Source: Watersipora subatra
Taxonomy: Eukaryota; Bryozoa; Gymnolaemata; Cheilostomatida; Watersiporidae
Length of the DNA: 64,000 bases
Assembly: GCF_963576615.1 (NCBI RefSeq)
Contig: NC_088709.1
Location: 76,800,538-76,864,537 of the forward strand
Direction: 5' to 3'
The notes under the pieces were generated by a model. The model saw nothing but the letters and a program-made list of their open reading frames with translations, was not told where the DNA came from and did no database searches. Positions 36,301 through 47,600 of the stretch are shown here, piece after piece. Position numbers and translations under genes: made by a program. The number at the start of each line of letters is the position of its first letter. Position 1 is the first letter of the stretch.

Positions 36301-39300
36301 GTGTGACTAAGTGTCCCACTACATGTGTGACACTTAGTGTGATTACAGAAGTTATTGCTTGAGAACTTTTCTGCTTGGTTGTATAAACAGATATTTTTTT
36401 GATAAGTTCGCGTGTGTGAGCAGCAATTGATTATTGTGTCGTAATAAATCCCATACTCGATGATATTTCAAGTGTTCCCCCTCTAAGAAGTCTGTAGAGG
36501 AGACTCGGTGACATTTCTACCATCAATATTAACGACTATCTTATGATACTTGCCTGTTGCATTTCTATATCCTAAAGAGCAGACAAATATAGACCTTGCT
36601 AATGTATTCATGCGTATTAAAGATTAAAATAGAGCATTTATTTTTATTGCAATACTAATTTCTTTGTTATATTTTATACTGTTAGTTATAAATAAGAGTG
36701 TTTCACATTCAAATACACTGTATATGTACAGTATATATAATAGTTACAGGAGTTATGGGATGGGTTATTCAAATACACTGTATATGTACAGTATATATAA
36801 TAGTTACAGGAGTTATGGGATGGGTTATTCAAATACACTGTATATGTACAGTATATATAATAGTTACAGGAGTTATGGGATGGGTTATTCAAATACACTG
36901 TATATGTACAGTATATATAATAGTTACAGGAGTTATGGGATGGGTTATTCAAATACACTGTATATGTACAGTATATATAATAGTTACAGGAGTTATGGGA
37001 TGGGTTATTCAAATACACTGTATATGTACAGTATATATAATAGGTAGTTACAGGAGTTATGGGATGGGTTATTCAAATACACTGTATATGTACAGTATAT
37101 ATAATAGGTAGTTACAGGAGTTATGGGATGGGTTATAAAGGGTTTGAACAAATTAAATCTATCTTTTCATTTTCAATGGGAAATTATTGGTCGCAATAAA
37201 ACGTTTTTTTGGAATACGAGCTCGAGTTTGGAACATAAACTCTTGTATCAAGGTACTGCTGTGTATATACAGGTATACAAGGTACTGCTGTGTATATACA
37301 GGTATACAAGGTACTGCTGTTTATATACAGGTATACAAGGTACTGCTGTGTATATACAGGTATACAAGGTACTGCTGTGTATATACTGGTACACAAGGTA
37401 CTGCTGTCTATATACAGGTATACAAGGTACTGCTGTGTATATACAGGTATACAAGGTACTGCTGTCTATATACAGGTATACAAGGTACTGCTGTCTATAT
37501 ACAGGTATACAAGGTACTGCTGTCTATATACAGGTATACAAGGTACTGCTGTCTATATACAGGTATACAAGGTACTGCTGTCTATATACAGGTATACAAG
37601 GTACTGCTGTCTATATACAGGTATATAAGGTACTGCTGTGTATATACAGGTATACAAGGTACTGCTGTCTATATACAGGTATACAAGGTACTGCTGTCTA
37701 TATACAGGTATATAAGGTTCTGCTGTGTATATACAGGTATACAAGGCACTGCTGTCTATATACAGGTATACAAGGTTCTGCTGTCTATATACAGGTTATT
37801 GTATCTAACTCTAGTAGGTTTGATACAGCCAAGGTGCATAGTAGCCTGTTATAGGTAAGCCTGCGTACACATTCCATATTCACTCACTCTGGTGCCCAGT
37901 ATGTCGCAGGTCTCCTGATTCGTTCTTCATATCTGTGTATGTCACATAATCAGCTATAGTCTCTTGATTAAGTAGGGATTTATGTAAAACATTACGTAGA
38001 ACATGTAGCTGTGTGGTTTGGTTTAGTCTAAACATGACTAATGCTTGCATCGGTTATCTTAGAGTTAACCTGGCCCAAGTCAGAATAAATCATCATCTCT
38101 CTACCTCAAACCTATGTATGCATGAGGCTATGCTCTGTGTGTCTCTAGGGCTGAGTAACAATATTTATTGTACTTCATGAATTATCATTATTTTACATTT
38201 AAGTTATTTTTATATAGATATCTTTAAACACAGGCCTAATTAATGGGTTAGTTTTGATGCTGTATGTAATTATTTAAAGTATTTATTATTAGGTTATTTG
38301 GTCTGGGTACACATTAAATGAAATACTATGTATTCTGATAAGGTTCTTTGCTCTAACGTAAGATTGTTTTAACATATGGAGTTAACTTGGGTTGCCACTG
38401 TATGCAGAGGGTTTTCTGTACATATACCCAATTTTATCAAATTTAAACACAATTTGGGGCCCTTAGAATGATAATTTAATCAATATCATAATCAATATTC
38501 TGATAACTGAGTAACTTAGTCATATTATACTGGGATTTTATGACAAGGCATTATACAGTCCATATTTGCCAAGTCTCCCGGTTTGGCTGGGACCCTCCAG
38601 CTTTTTAAGTCAGTCTCCCTTTTGCACAAAATATCCCGTTTTCCTCCAGCTTTTTCAATAAAAGTAGTGGTTTAATTTTTTTCTTGTTGTTTTCCCTTTG
38701 TTTACTAGTTGCGAGCCCTCATCATCATACAAAGTTAGCAACAATGAAACAAACCGCTATTAAACCGTATGTTTGCCATAAAACCTGGGCTATTTAGATT
38801 TAGCAACATTGATGTCTAACGATTTGCTCTACAGCTTTTCATCAATAAACAAAGATTATACATGGAGCTGTGACATATCGTTGGTAAACGACCCTGACCT
38901 CACATTGATAGTAGAGTACCTGAACATTGAATAAAATCGTGGAAGGGCCTCCTATGTACGTACCAATGAAGAAAAAGAAACTTCATAAGTAAATCTAAGC
39001 TTCAGATTCAACTACTACATTTACCATCAATCTCATGCTTTTTTTTCTCAACTACTTGGCAAGTATGATACACTCATTTTTCAAAATAACCACATCTGAT
39101 ACAGTCAATCTGTGTTTTGTCATTAAATGACAAACACTTGTATTTTCATAGAGTGCCCTTCTGAACAGTTATTCAAACAGTTAAGCTTCTAAGTTCACAG
39201 GAGGATTATAGATTTATTCACGTCGCCCAGCTACAGCTATCTTTAATCTATATAAATCTCTGTGTTTATCTGTTTATTGGTCTGCCCAGTTATAGCGATT

Positions 39301-39997
39301 TACTTCTAGGAATGAAAAATATGCTTTGCGCTGGAATTGAACTTATAATCTTAAGGTACGCAGGCCGACATTCTATCCACTAAGCCACATGGTCTAATCG
39401 CAATACAATGGATTAATTGTGCACATAATCATTACACCGGTTAAAATACGCACGCTCAAAATGTTTGTGAAAATACTATTGGTTATTACTAGCATTTTTG
39501 AAGATCATGATTTCAGTCCAGATTCATTTCAATTCAGATTTTGTGACCAAAGTTGATATTCTGTTGAATCTGACGCTAATGGTTTTTAGCTAGGAGTAAA
39601 TCTAACCATAAATATCTAGGTTAGAGGCCATGGGCTAAGGAAGTAGATCGCAGTGAACAATTCGCAGTAGGAGCGCAGTTGTAGCAGCAGTGAATGTCTA
39701 CTGGGCATCGGAAATTTTAATGCGCTACAAAATCATTGCGTACTGTACTGTAATGACGCAGTGCTGTTCTCATATGTCGTAAGGCTTCTACAGACACTTT
39801 TCATTTTGTGTGTTGACAGGCCAGATCTATGCGAGCCTTCTCAGCGCTGTAGGAGGTTGGAAGAAGTACGAACATTATTTTATGGCGCCTATGCTCATAC
39901 CGTTGGTTTCAAGCACAGCCCAGAATCTGGAGGCCTTTCCTCCCTTCTCGATATGGTCGCAGACAAGATGGTGGCACTCGGAAGTAAACTTGCCTAA
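18391..39997 (+). CDS. MTMR14: Myotubularin-related protein 14 (phosphoinositide 3-phosphatase)
   Basis: Twelve exons: 18391-18486, 18745-18801, 19165-19438, 21477-21516, 22754-22870, 22976-23066, 32155-32350, 32483-32645, 35286-35393, 35455-35505, 35574-36026, 39820-39997. They give 607 residues plus stop, close to the roughly 650 of vertebrate MTMR14, and all phases fit. Family residues: RFVMPVMLIEGKHICRSAT (exon 3), VRGHDIRLLKELGV and NKKVKYFVNVTSSEK (exons 5-6), YPGCEFFK, then HCISGWDRTP in exon 8, where Cys299 and Arg305 form the CX5R catalytic loop. Exon 9 carries DRLEKGEEVLFFCFYFLKF; exon 11 is a serine-rich tail with GSWQVVTGTGSF; exon 12 carries the conserved C-terminal LEEVRTLFYGAYAHTVG. 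The known family dephosphorylates PI3P and PI(3,5)P2 and restrains autophagy. The intact loop argues for an active enzyme. Introns 3, 4, 6 and 11 hold large minisatellites; intron 8 holds a hAT-like element. Confidence 0.95.
19600..19793. repeat. 24-bp tandem repeat in MTMR14 intron 3
   Basis: Units of CTTCTGCTAGCCAATTGTAT plus TCAT, about eight copies, with several units shortened to CTGTGCTAGCC. Confidence 0.93.
19827..20995. repeat. 21-bp minisatellite, about 55 copies, MTMR14 intron 3
   Basis: Nearly pure unit CCTATCTAATATCATATCAT with A, the main variant being CTAGTATC. The 3' end loses a 6-bp piece per unit (period 15). Three overlapping frames stay open because 21 is divisible by three. 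Confidence 0.97.
21545..22710. repeat. 39-bp minisatellite, about 30 copies, MTMR14 intron 4
   Basis: The unit contains TAGACTCTATTATACTCTG then TTTACAGTGTAGTTTATAAG. A ten-unit block is repeated at exactly 390 bp (marker GTGTACAGTG at 22151 and again at 22541). Each unit has TCTGTTTACAG, acceptor-like in the MTMR14 sense. Confidence 0.95.
24057..31263. repeat. 36-bp giant minisatellite, about 200 copies, MTMR14 intron 6
   Basis: The unit contains TTCACTAGTGTTTCAAG then TTCAAGGTCTCCTTTATTC. Three positions carry most variation (GTTTC/GCTTC, AAGTTC/AATTTC, TTTA/TTTG/TTCA), so the array is a variant code. Higher-order copies exist, such as 27661-27960 repeated at 28021-28320 (360 bp, ten units). 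It lies between MTMR14 exons 6 and 7, which join in frame across it. Confidence 0.98.
31344..31580. repeat. 45-bp tandem repeat, 5 copies, MTMR14 intron 6
   Basis: Units contain TTACATTACTTTAAAGACTG and CTGACTTGAAGTGTACATG. It follows the 36-bp array by under 100 bp. Confidence 0.93.
32434..32480 (+). pseudogene. Decayed duplicate of the MTMR14 catalytic-loop exon start
   Basis: This stretch reads SGDSRLLIYYISS in one frame, against SGDSGLLIHCISG in the real exon 46 bp further on. The catalytic Cys position is Tyr and the copy then runs out of similarity. It keeps a CAG acceptor of its own at 32436. Confidence 0.6.
32483..32645 (+). other. MTMR14: MTMR14 exon 8: catalytic CX5R loop
   Basis: This exon carries the phosphatase P-loop CISGWDR. 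Catalytic Cys299 and Arg305 are both present, and the flanks TPLFISL, LSLWADGLIH and VAYDWYLFG match the family. It uses an AAG acceptor at 32482, chosen because it keeps frame with exon 7 (phase 1) and gives the conserved GDSGLLIHC. A decayed copy of the exon start lies just upstream and offers a competing CAG acceptor, but that choice breaks the frame. Confidence 0.93.
33931..35054. mobile_element. Non-autonomous hAT-like DNA transposon in MTMR14 intron 8
   Basis: The ends are an exact 18-bp inverted repeat, TAGAGGTGGAACGAGACA. The element is flanked by a perfect 8-bp direct repeat CACCCAGT (33923-33930 and 35055-35062), the target-site length of hAT elements. Subterminal DNA near both ends is rich in TCTCGAG palindromes, possible transposase-binding sites. 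No transposase reading frame is present in its 1124 bp, so it would need one in trans. Confidence 0.9.
35455..35505 (+). other. MTMR14: MTMR14 exon 10: 51-bp symmetric micro-exon
   Basis: A 51-bp exon with a strong acceptor (TTTCCTGCAG) and donor (CAG|GTACAT), encoding 17 residues of low conservation. It is phase 2 at both ends, so exon 9 joins exon 11 in frame whether or not it is included. It sits after the conserved PTP core and before the serine-rich tail. Its inclusion is not certain from sequence alone. Confidence 0.6.
36706..37134. repeat. 60-bp tandem repeat, about 7 copies, MTMR14 intron 11
   Basis: Units contain CAAATACACTGTATATGTAC and TTACAGGAGTTATGGGATGG. The first five are essentially identical; the last two carry a 4-base insertion (TAGGTAG). 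Confidence 0.96.
37252..37796. repeat. 29-bp minisatellite, about 19 copies, MTMR14 intron 11
   Basis: Units contain CAAGGTACTGCTGTGTATAT and ACAGGTATA with GTGTATA/GTCTATA variants. Each has CAG|GTATAC in the MTMR14 sense, donor-like. Confidence 0.95.
39225..39450 (-). mobile_element. Helitron-like fragment with tRNA-like segment
   Basis: Starts with ATCTATATAAATCTCTGTGT, similar to the start of the element at 45973. Downstream at about 39330-39394 the minus strand has TGGCTTAGTGGATAGA (A-box-like) and AGTTCAATTCC (B-box-like), spaced as in a tRNA. Ends are approximate. It lies in MTMR14 intron 11. Confidence 0.45.
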
Positions 39998-41652
39998 TTA
40001 AAATTACTCAATCGGAGAACCAACAATACAGTACCATAGAGCTACGCGAATGTCTCCAATGGTGCTGCATACATGTTGCCATGGCAACAGTCTCGCTGAC
40101 TAGTATCAATCATGTTTTATGCACGGACCTGCCGCTGTTGCTGTTTTAGCTCCACTATTTATTTCTTACACAATCAGACATCATGCATCAAATCTTATTC
40201 CTTTTCTTTAAATGATTGAATGTAGGACTGCTTCATTAAAGATATGCTATTTACTGTATTAATCTTAGCTGCCTGCAGTTTTGGCTGTTTCTCCTTATGC
40301 CCATAGTCATATGGGATTCTGGAAGAGTCACAACTGTCTGTTTCTATAGTATGTAAAAAGTACAACTTGTATATGATGCCTCTGGTTTGCTCAATTCTAT
40401 ATGCACTTAATGACTTGTCAGTCTATTGCATCTTTTATCATCTTTCTCAATTTATTTTATCATGTCTAATTTTAATACACCGCATAGATGAGCTGTTCTA
40501 GTTTTGTTCATTTTAGTCTCTCATGAGTTCTATTGCATGGATATATTTGTATTTTATTTCTTACAATCTTTTATAATACACGTGTCTATGTCTAGTATTC
40601 CGGAATTAAAGGGATAGCAGACAACGTTATGAGAGAAAGAGGAAAGTCCCTGAGATAAATAGTGAGAAACTGTAGCTAGTGATCATATACATAAGATGAA
40701 TCGGAAGGCGGATTGCTGAAACTTTTAGATGAACGCAGACCTTATTACAACACAGCGCTGTTCTCAAACAACTGTCTGGCTGTCACCACAAAAAGCATAT
40801 CATTTCCTATTCTCCTGGCATTAATGAAACCAAGTGTAGCGCAACCTTCCTGCTGGTAGACCCAAATGGTCAACTTTCCTTATTGGGTTTTGTTTCAGTA
40901 AGTCTACAGACTTGTAGAGTTATTGAGTGAGGATGGTTGGATTTGATTGTAAGATTCTAAGCTTCATAAACGCAGCATTAAAACTTGCTAATGAATCGTT
41001 TCACTGGTTAGCTGTTCTAACCGGTGAGACGACTCATTATAGCCCATTAATCCTAGACATTTATGGTTGGATTTACTTCCTAACTAAAAACCATTGGCGT
41101 CAGGTTCAACAGCATACCTAATTCTGGTCACGTATACCATTCACCTAAAGGACAAGAGAGCTACGTAATGGCATAAGCTAGATCTAAGCCTGACTTCTGA
41201 AATGGTTGTCAACACTATTTGGACTAGCAGTGTCACTTTGTCATCCATCACCTAATTTGGCAGTTGTTGAGGTGGTCGTGTGGCGACCTTACTATTCGCC
41301 TTTTCCAACTTGTCTTGTCTGCACCATACTTTACTGCTACCTCTCACATGTATTCTGTATGACAATCTTTTGTTATGATTATTAATGATCTAATCTATGA
41401 TACTATAACATGCTTTAATTGCTGTGTGCAAAAGACAAACTTATTTTTGTTTCTTGTTTCAAACCTGTTGTTTCTTCTAGTAGGTTACCAAGCTTGGCAT
41501 TGCCTAACGCATATTAAAAGTGGTTGTAATTTTAAACGCATTGCATCGTAGGACAGGCGCCGTGGGACAGTTTCTCTCCCCTCTCAACTTTTACTAAGCG
41601 ATCAGAGCTGAAGCTGGCCAACAACTGATCACTTCATCCTCTGTGCATCAAG
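39998..41652. other. MTMR14 3' flank and upstream region of the EGF/CUB gene
   Basis: No supportable coding sequence. An ATTAAA hexamer at 40235-40240 is a possible poly(A) signal for MTMR14. The EGF/CUB start codon lies at 41653; its promoter was not identified. Confidence 0.4.
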
Positions 41653-44600
41653 ATGACTCCTTGCTTACATCTCGCTCTCCTCTCACTGGTAAGGTTCTGT
41701 ATTTCCTAGTTGAGTGCATGACAACTGCAGAGTGTGCAAAGGTTTCTTTACTAGCTCCAATCCTACCGCAAGGAACGTTTTTCACATAGTGAAAAGCTAT
41801 AGAAGTTAGACAGAACCAGTTTGCTAAGATGTGGGGCTTCTTACATTGAGCCGTCTTAATCGTAACTTTGTCATTAGGGTCCTGAGGCTCAGACTGTTAG
41901 CTCGTAATACTGATTGAATAGTTGAATGAGATATGTTCTAGTTAGCAAAGTTTTAAATGTATAAACTTTGTTTAAATTGTCTCAAGATATTCTTATATAA
42001 AAAACAATAGTAATGTATATATATATATGTATATATATCATTTTTAGTGTAACTAAATATTTAGTTTAAAAGCTAAATCTGTTGCACCTTTTCTTAGATC
42101 GCCCAGTCATTTTAAAGAGGTCAAGCTGTCGACATGTCATTAGACACGATGACAACAGTTTTTAGGTATTTTGTGTCAACTTACTCCTCTAGTTTATTTG
42201 AAGTCGCAGAATGCTCTGAAAATCATACTATTGTTAAAGGGCCTGCTCTGTAGGCGAGCAAGACTTCTGTTTACCAATGCTGCTGGAATGACACTCCGCA
42301 AGCTCCTTGCCTTCCCAATTACTAATGTTCCAGCGTCTGTGAAATAAACTAGATTCAAACTGAGCCTACTTAGAAACAATACAATTATCTCTCGTGGGAT
42401 TGCCATATTTAGCTTTGCATTTGGTTGCTATGGATATAAGTTTTTCACCTGGTGTCTTCGCGGATCTGTTTCTTAGCTTTTCCTGTCACCAGAAGACTAT
42501 CTAATCTGTCACAGCTAAATGATACTAGCTTATAAATCCATAATAATTACAATTAAGATCAGATAAACTCGTAACGAGGCCGTTGCCGATGATATTCAGA
42601 GACATCTCTAAGTTTGGTTCGTGTAATATCTTGATAAAGCAGAGTTTAGTTTATTAACAGAGTATGCTCTGCCTTGCCTATCAAAGAAGCTTTGTGCTTG
42701 AGCTATGAGAAGGAAAGACTTGTGAGTTGCATTATGCATATATATTGGAGTTGTGTTCTAAATCCTCAATATTATAGGCCTCCATCATCTAAAGAGTTTA
42801 CATTGTTTTTCATTGTTTTGTTGTCAAGGAAATTTTGTTATTATGCTTTTTAGCAGCACTGCATTTAGGTATCTGGTAAAAGAACAGATATATATATATT
42901 TAACAGATATATATTACTGCCTCCCTACCTTTATCCACATAGTTGTGCTATGTAGGTAATAGGTGGGGCGGTCTCATGGTGTCCCCCACTGTTCTCTGTG
43001 CCATCTGTACCAAGCAGCACTATATCTAGACCAAGAGCTCTCAATGAACTTTGTTGCCAAACTGGAGGCTCTTGTAGATGTGGTACAGGACTCCAATGCT
43101 GCACCAACATGAACTTTCGTTTTCTCTGTGTCGGTGAGTGACAATATCCTGTCATTGCAGTTGATTTCCGTCTGTCAAATTATCTTATGAGAACTATTCA
43201 TCGCTCTTCTACATTTCTAATCGGTATTCATTCTTTCATGTCCATCTTTTTATTATTATTATTATTATTATTGATTTTAGTTTTCTTGTATTTATAACTT
43301 TGTATAGACATTGTCAGTCATGATCATAATGATGTTGATGAGAGGGTGTCTGTGACTTGTTTGAGAGTGTCAATAGTAGCGAGAAGTGCAAGTCATGTGA
43401 CAGTTGCTGCCAAGCATTTCAACCTGCTGACATCAGTTACTTTACCATTAGACGTTTGCATGTAACTCAACAGCATTGAGACTCAGTTGACAATAGTAAA
43501 TCATCGACTGTAAATAACAATAGTAAATCATCGACAAAATCAGGCTGTTGTTACATGCTAAGGCAAAAATGAAAATAGAAAAATCAGGAATAATTGAATG
43601 GGTTCAACAAAAGACTCTTAAAGTTGTTAATCTAATTGTGGACGAGTGGAGATAGTGAATTATAGGTTGTAATAATAGAAAGTCCATAAACTGAAACATA
43701 TTATGGTAATGTAGTAAGCTGGTGTCATGGAAAAAAATGATGTTTGTCATATGTGTGGAAGGATAAATATAAATGATTATGGTATTTCTCTGACGATAAT
43801 AGTTTTTCTGGAAGTCTGATGGCCAGCACGAGGGCCAGTGTGACTTGTAAATTAATTAGCCAAGTAGAACAAGGACCGGCACCTTGAGAAATGCCGGTAC
43901 TTGTTCAACTACACTGGTGGCTAGACAAGGTGTGCCCTTCCCGAAATTTGCTATGCGCAATTTCCAATATCATTTTCAAAGAAATTGCAACACGTGTTTA
44001 CGGGACTGTGTGGCTTGACTGCCAGAGTCTCATTTAAAGAGAGAAGCCATCTCAGGCGTCTAATTCTTTCATCCTCGCTCATACACCATTGCTAATCGCC
44101 TGAGAAGTCTTAGCAAATATTAACTATCATAAAACTATCAAGGGCAACTGCAGTTATGAAAATGAATTAATTTGCCATTCATTGAATCTTATGATACGCG
44201 ATCTATCTCCTTTTGACTCAGGTTTAGGCGGGTGAAAATATACCTTAGATGGTCGTAGGTAAACGAATGCATCGTCTATGCAATTGACTATTGTTTGGCT
44301 TAGACAAGGTGACCTTCTGAGCTGATAGTTTATACTTTCAAATTTTAGTTAAAAGAATACCATAAGCAAACGACCATAATAATAATGACAATAAGCATGA
44401 CGATTACTCGTTGATCCTACAAACTGGGTCAGCAGTAAACCTCAGCAGTAAATCTCAGCAGTAAACCTTAGCAGTAAACCTCAGCAGTAAACCTCAGCAG
44501 TAAACCTCAGCAGTAAACCTCAGCAGGTCATTTGTGTTGGTTTGTAGTGGTTTGTCATAGTCAAATGGCCAATAGCAGCTGGTTGTTACTGATCATGCTT

Positions 44601-47600
44601 TTTCTTGTTTACTGCTAGTATTTTAAGCACCTTACAACTTGCAAAAGATTTTAAAACTAAAATAGATATTCTTAGCTCTAATTAACTATTCCTATTGGCT
44701 GTGAAATACTGATTTATATTTTCTATTGGTCGATTCATGTTGAAATATCTTTTTCTGTTGGCTGCAATTAGAAAGAAAATTGTAAATGCACATAAAAAAT
44801 ATCTCGTTAGAAGCCAGTTTTCATTGCATTTCTTTTAAAAGTTTTGACCTCAAATACGACACCTCCAACTCACCGAGAATACGCCGGTCTTCAAAATGGT
44901 AACTTATAAATCTGTGAATCATATTATCTTAACCATAGTTAAAAATATTTGGCTCGACCTGATGCAGAAATATTTAGTGGCTAAAGCCGTTCCTTATCTA
45001 TGTTGCCTCTTTTTATGTTTTTTGTTATTAAAAAGCCTATGATCCATCGGACAAAGATGCTGATTACAATGACGTTGAACAAGTCGCTAGAGCTAAGCTA
45101 TTTTCAAAATATTGGCTTATGGGTAAATAATAGGATAAACCTGTCAGTAATTGGGACAACACCCTCCCTATTGCAATACTAAAGGAATGTGACAACAGAA
45201 AACTGTTTTAGAAGTTTCGGTTGTTGCAAGCTATTCGAGGCAATAAATAACGCTGTCCACGCGTTATCATTTAATTGCTGTCATTTTGTGGAAGGGGAAA
45301 ATATATCATCTCTTGATGAGTTTGATAAATTGGTTTGTGAGCTGGAACTGATATCAACACATAAATCTATCTATCGCTGCATTCTCCTGTCATCGGGCTA
45401 TGCAGGCTCGCTTCCATATTTCAAGCAGTTGCGCTCTTTTACTCACACACTTCTAAGTACAGAGATTACACCGATATGTATTTCTATGTAAAACATTACA
45501 ACTGTAAAGCAATCTTTAGCCAGAATAAGTCTACTGGCGAAAAATTTTGTACAGCTTCCATTTTATATAAGTCTATGTGTCTATTTTGTTTTGTGGTTTA
45601 GCTATATTTAGTATTATCATCCATTTTTACAAGCGCACTATATGCGTACACAAGATTTATTTTAGGGTAACACCCTCCGATACATGTACACACGAATTAT
45701 ATTAACTTAACACCCTCCAATATATGTATACACAGAGGTTATAATAACTTAACACCCTCCAATATATGTATACACAGAGGTTATAATAACTTAACACCCT
45801 CCAATATATGTATACACAGAGGTTATATTAACTTAACACCCTCCAATATATGTATACACAGAGGTTATATTAACTTAACACCCTCCAATATATGTATACA
45901 CAGAGGTTATATTAACTTAACACCCTCCAATATATGTATACACAGAGGTTATACTAACTTAACACCCTCCAACCCATATATAGAAATCTCAGTATTTGTT
46001 TGTGATTCTGTGAATCGATGTGTCAAGCTATAGCTATTAAATTCTTGGAATTAAAAGCTCACATCGTGTTGTTCTAACCACGCATTTAACCCCTGAGCTA
46101 CACAGCCTTAGAACTCAGTATTCAATTCCTTAGAACTCTATCGCTCTAATATATACCGTATACCCTTTCCTCGATTGCACATGCTAAATGACATATTGAT
46201 TGATACATTGCACCCACGCATTATGATGCCCCTGTTATAAAATACTTTTTGCCTAACTCTATGAAACACTATGTTTTTTTGCTCTCACCATACTATGTCA
46301 AATTTGTTTTTCGCCATACGATATCAACAATAAGTTCTCTCACAAACAAACTTTGGCAATTATTGTTACGCGTTATTTGTTTGCGAATCTTTAATGGTAA
46401 AAACGAATTAGAAAATAGATGGGTGATAAAATTTTAGTTAGGTTTACTACAATACGTACTGAAACTTCCTTCAAGTATGTTTTTAGTAAACTAAATTCAT
46501 TTAGGTTAATGTAGATGCAGCATTTATGTTACACGTCTGTCTCGAAGGTAAAAACTTTGCACGTATAAGTACAATGTAATGTTACATTTTTTTGCAGATC
46601 ATAACCACAAAATTCACTAAAGTTATAGTAGGTAACTATAGTTACTAAGGTTAACATATTGTTTTGATACTATTTTTTAATGATGATGACTTTGATGATT
46701 TTTATCAATAGATGCTTGCATTAGATAATTACTATGGGTTTCTATACCACTCTATTCGTCTATACGATATTTTCACCTTATGATGCCAACACTGAAACAA
46801 ACTAAAATCATATAATTGTATACCAAATAATTTCTCATTGTAATCATAGCAAAACAGATTATATTTAGCCATTACTTACCAATGATTTCACATTTACATT
46901 TAAACACCTTTACAGTTTTATTTTTCCTGCTAATTTATTTCAACAAAACACTTCCTTTATGATATAAAATTTAAAAGTTATAGTTGTTTGAAAAAGTTTG
47001 AAAACCTTTACAGTTGTTTTTTTTTAAATCATTTACTGTACAAAAAACACTTTTTTCATGATATGAAGTTCAAAAGTTGGAATTGTAAATGTTGTATCTG
47101 TTGAGAAAAAATTTTTTGTTTAAAGACTTTTTTATTAACCGGGCAACGCCGGGCATTCATCTAGTACATGTATACACAGAGATTATATGAAGGTGACACC
47201 CTCCAATACTTAAGCACACAGTCTAACCTTACCCTTCAAAGGCTACACTGCAAGTTCGCAAAGCTGCAAATATCTGAGTAATCACATCAAAGGAGATGTT
47301 GATATGCCTCGGAATCTTTTTGTATTGTAGGAAATGTTGTCTGTATTGTAAGAAATATTGTCTGTATTGAAGGGAGTGTTGTTTGGATTGCAAGGATGTT
47401 GTTGGTATTATTGGGTATGCTATATTAAATGGGATGTTGTCTGTATCGCAAGAAATACTGTTTGTACGACAAGAATGCTCTCTGTTGCAAGGAATGTTAT
47501 CTGTCTTGCAGAAGGAGTGATTTGCATTGTAAAAATACTATTTCTATCGCACTTAGAAACACTTTGTAACTCAAACACAATAATGTTAACCGCGAATGTG

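Noticed and set aside
42931-43155. Minus-strand 74-codon frame
   Set aside because: The plus strand here has a cysteine-rich exon with acceptor and donor that completes a signal peptide in frame; the minus frame has no such support.
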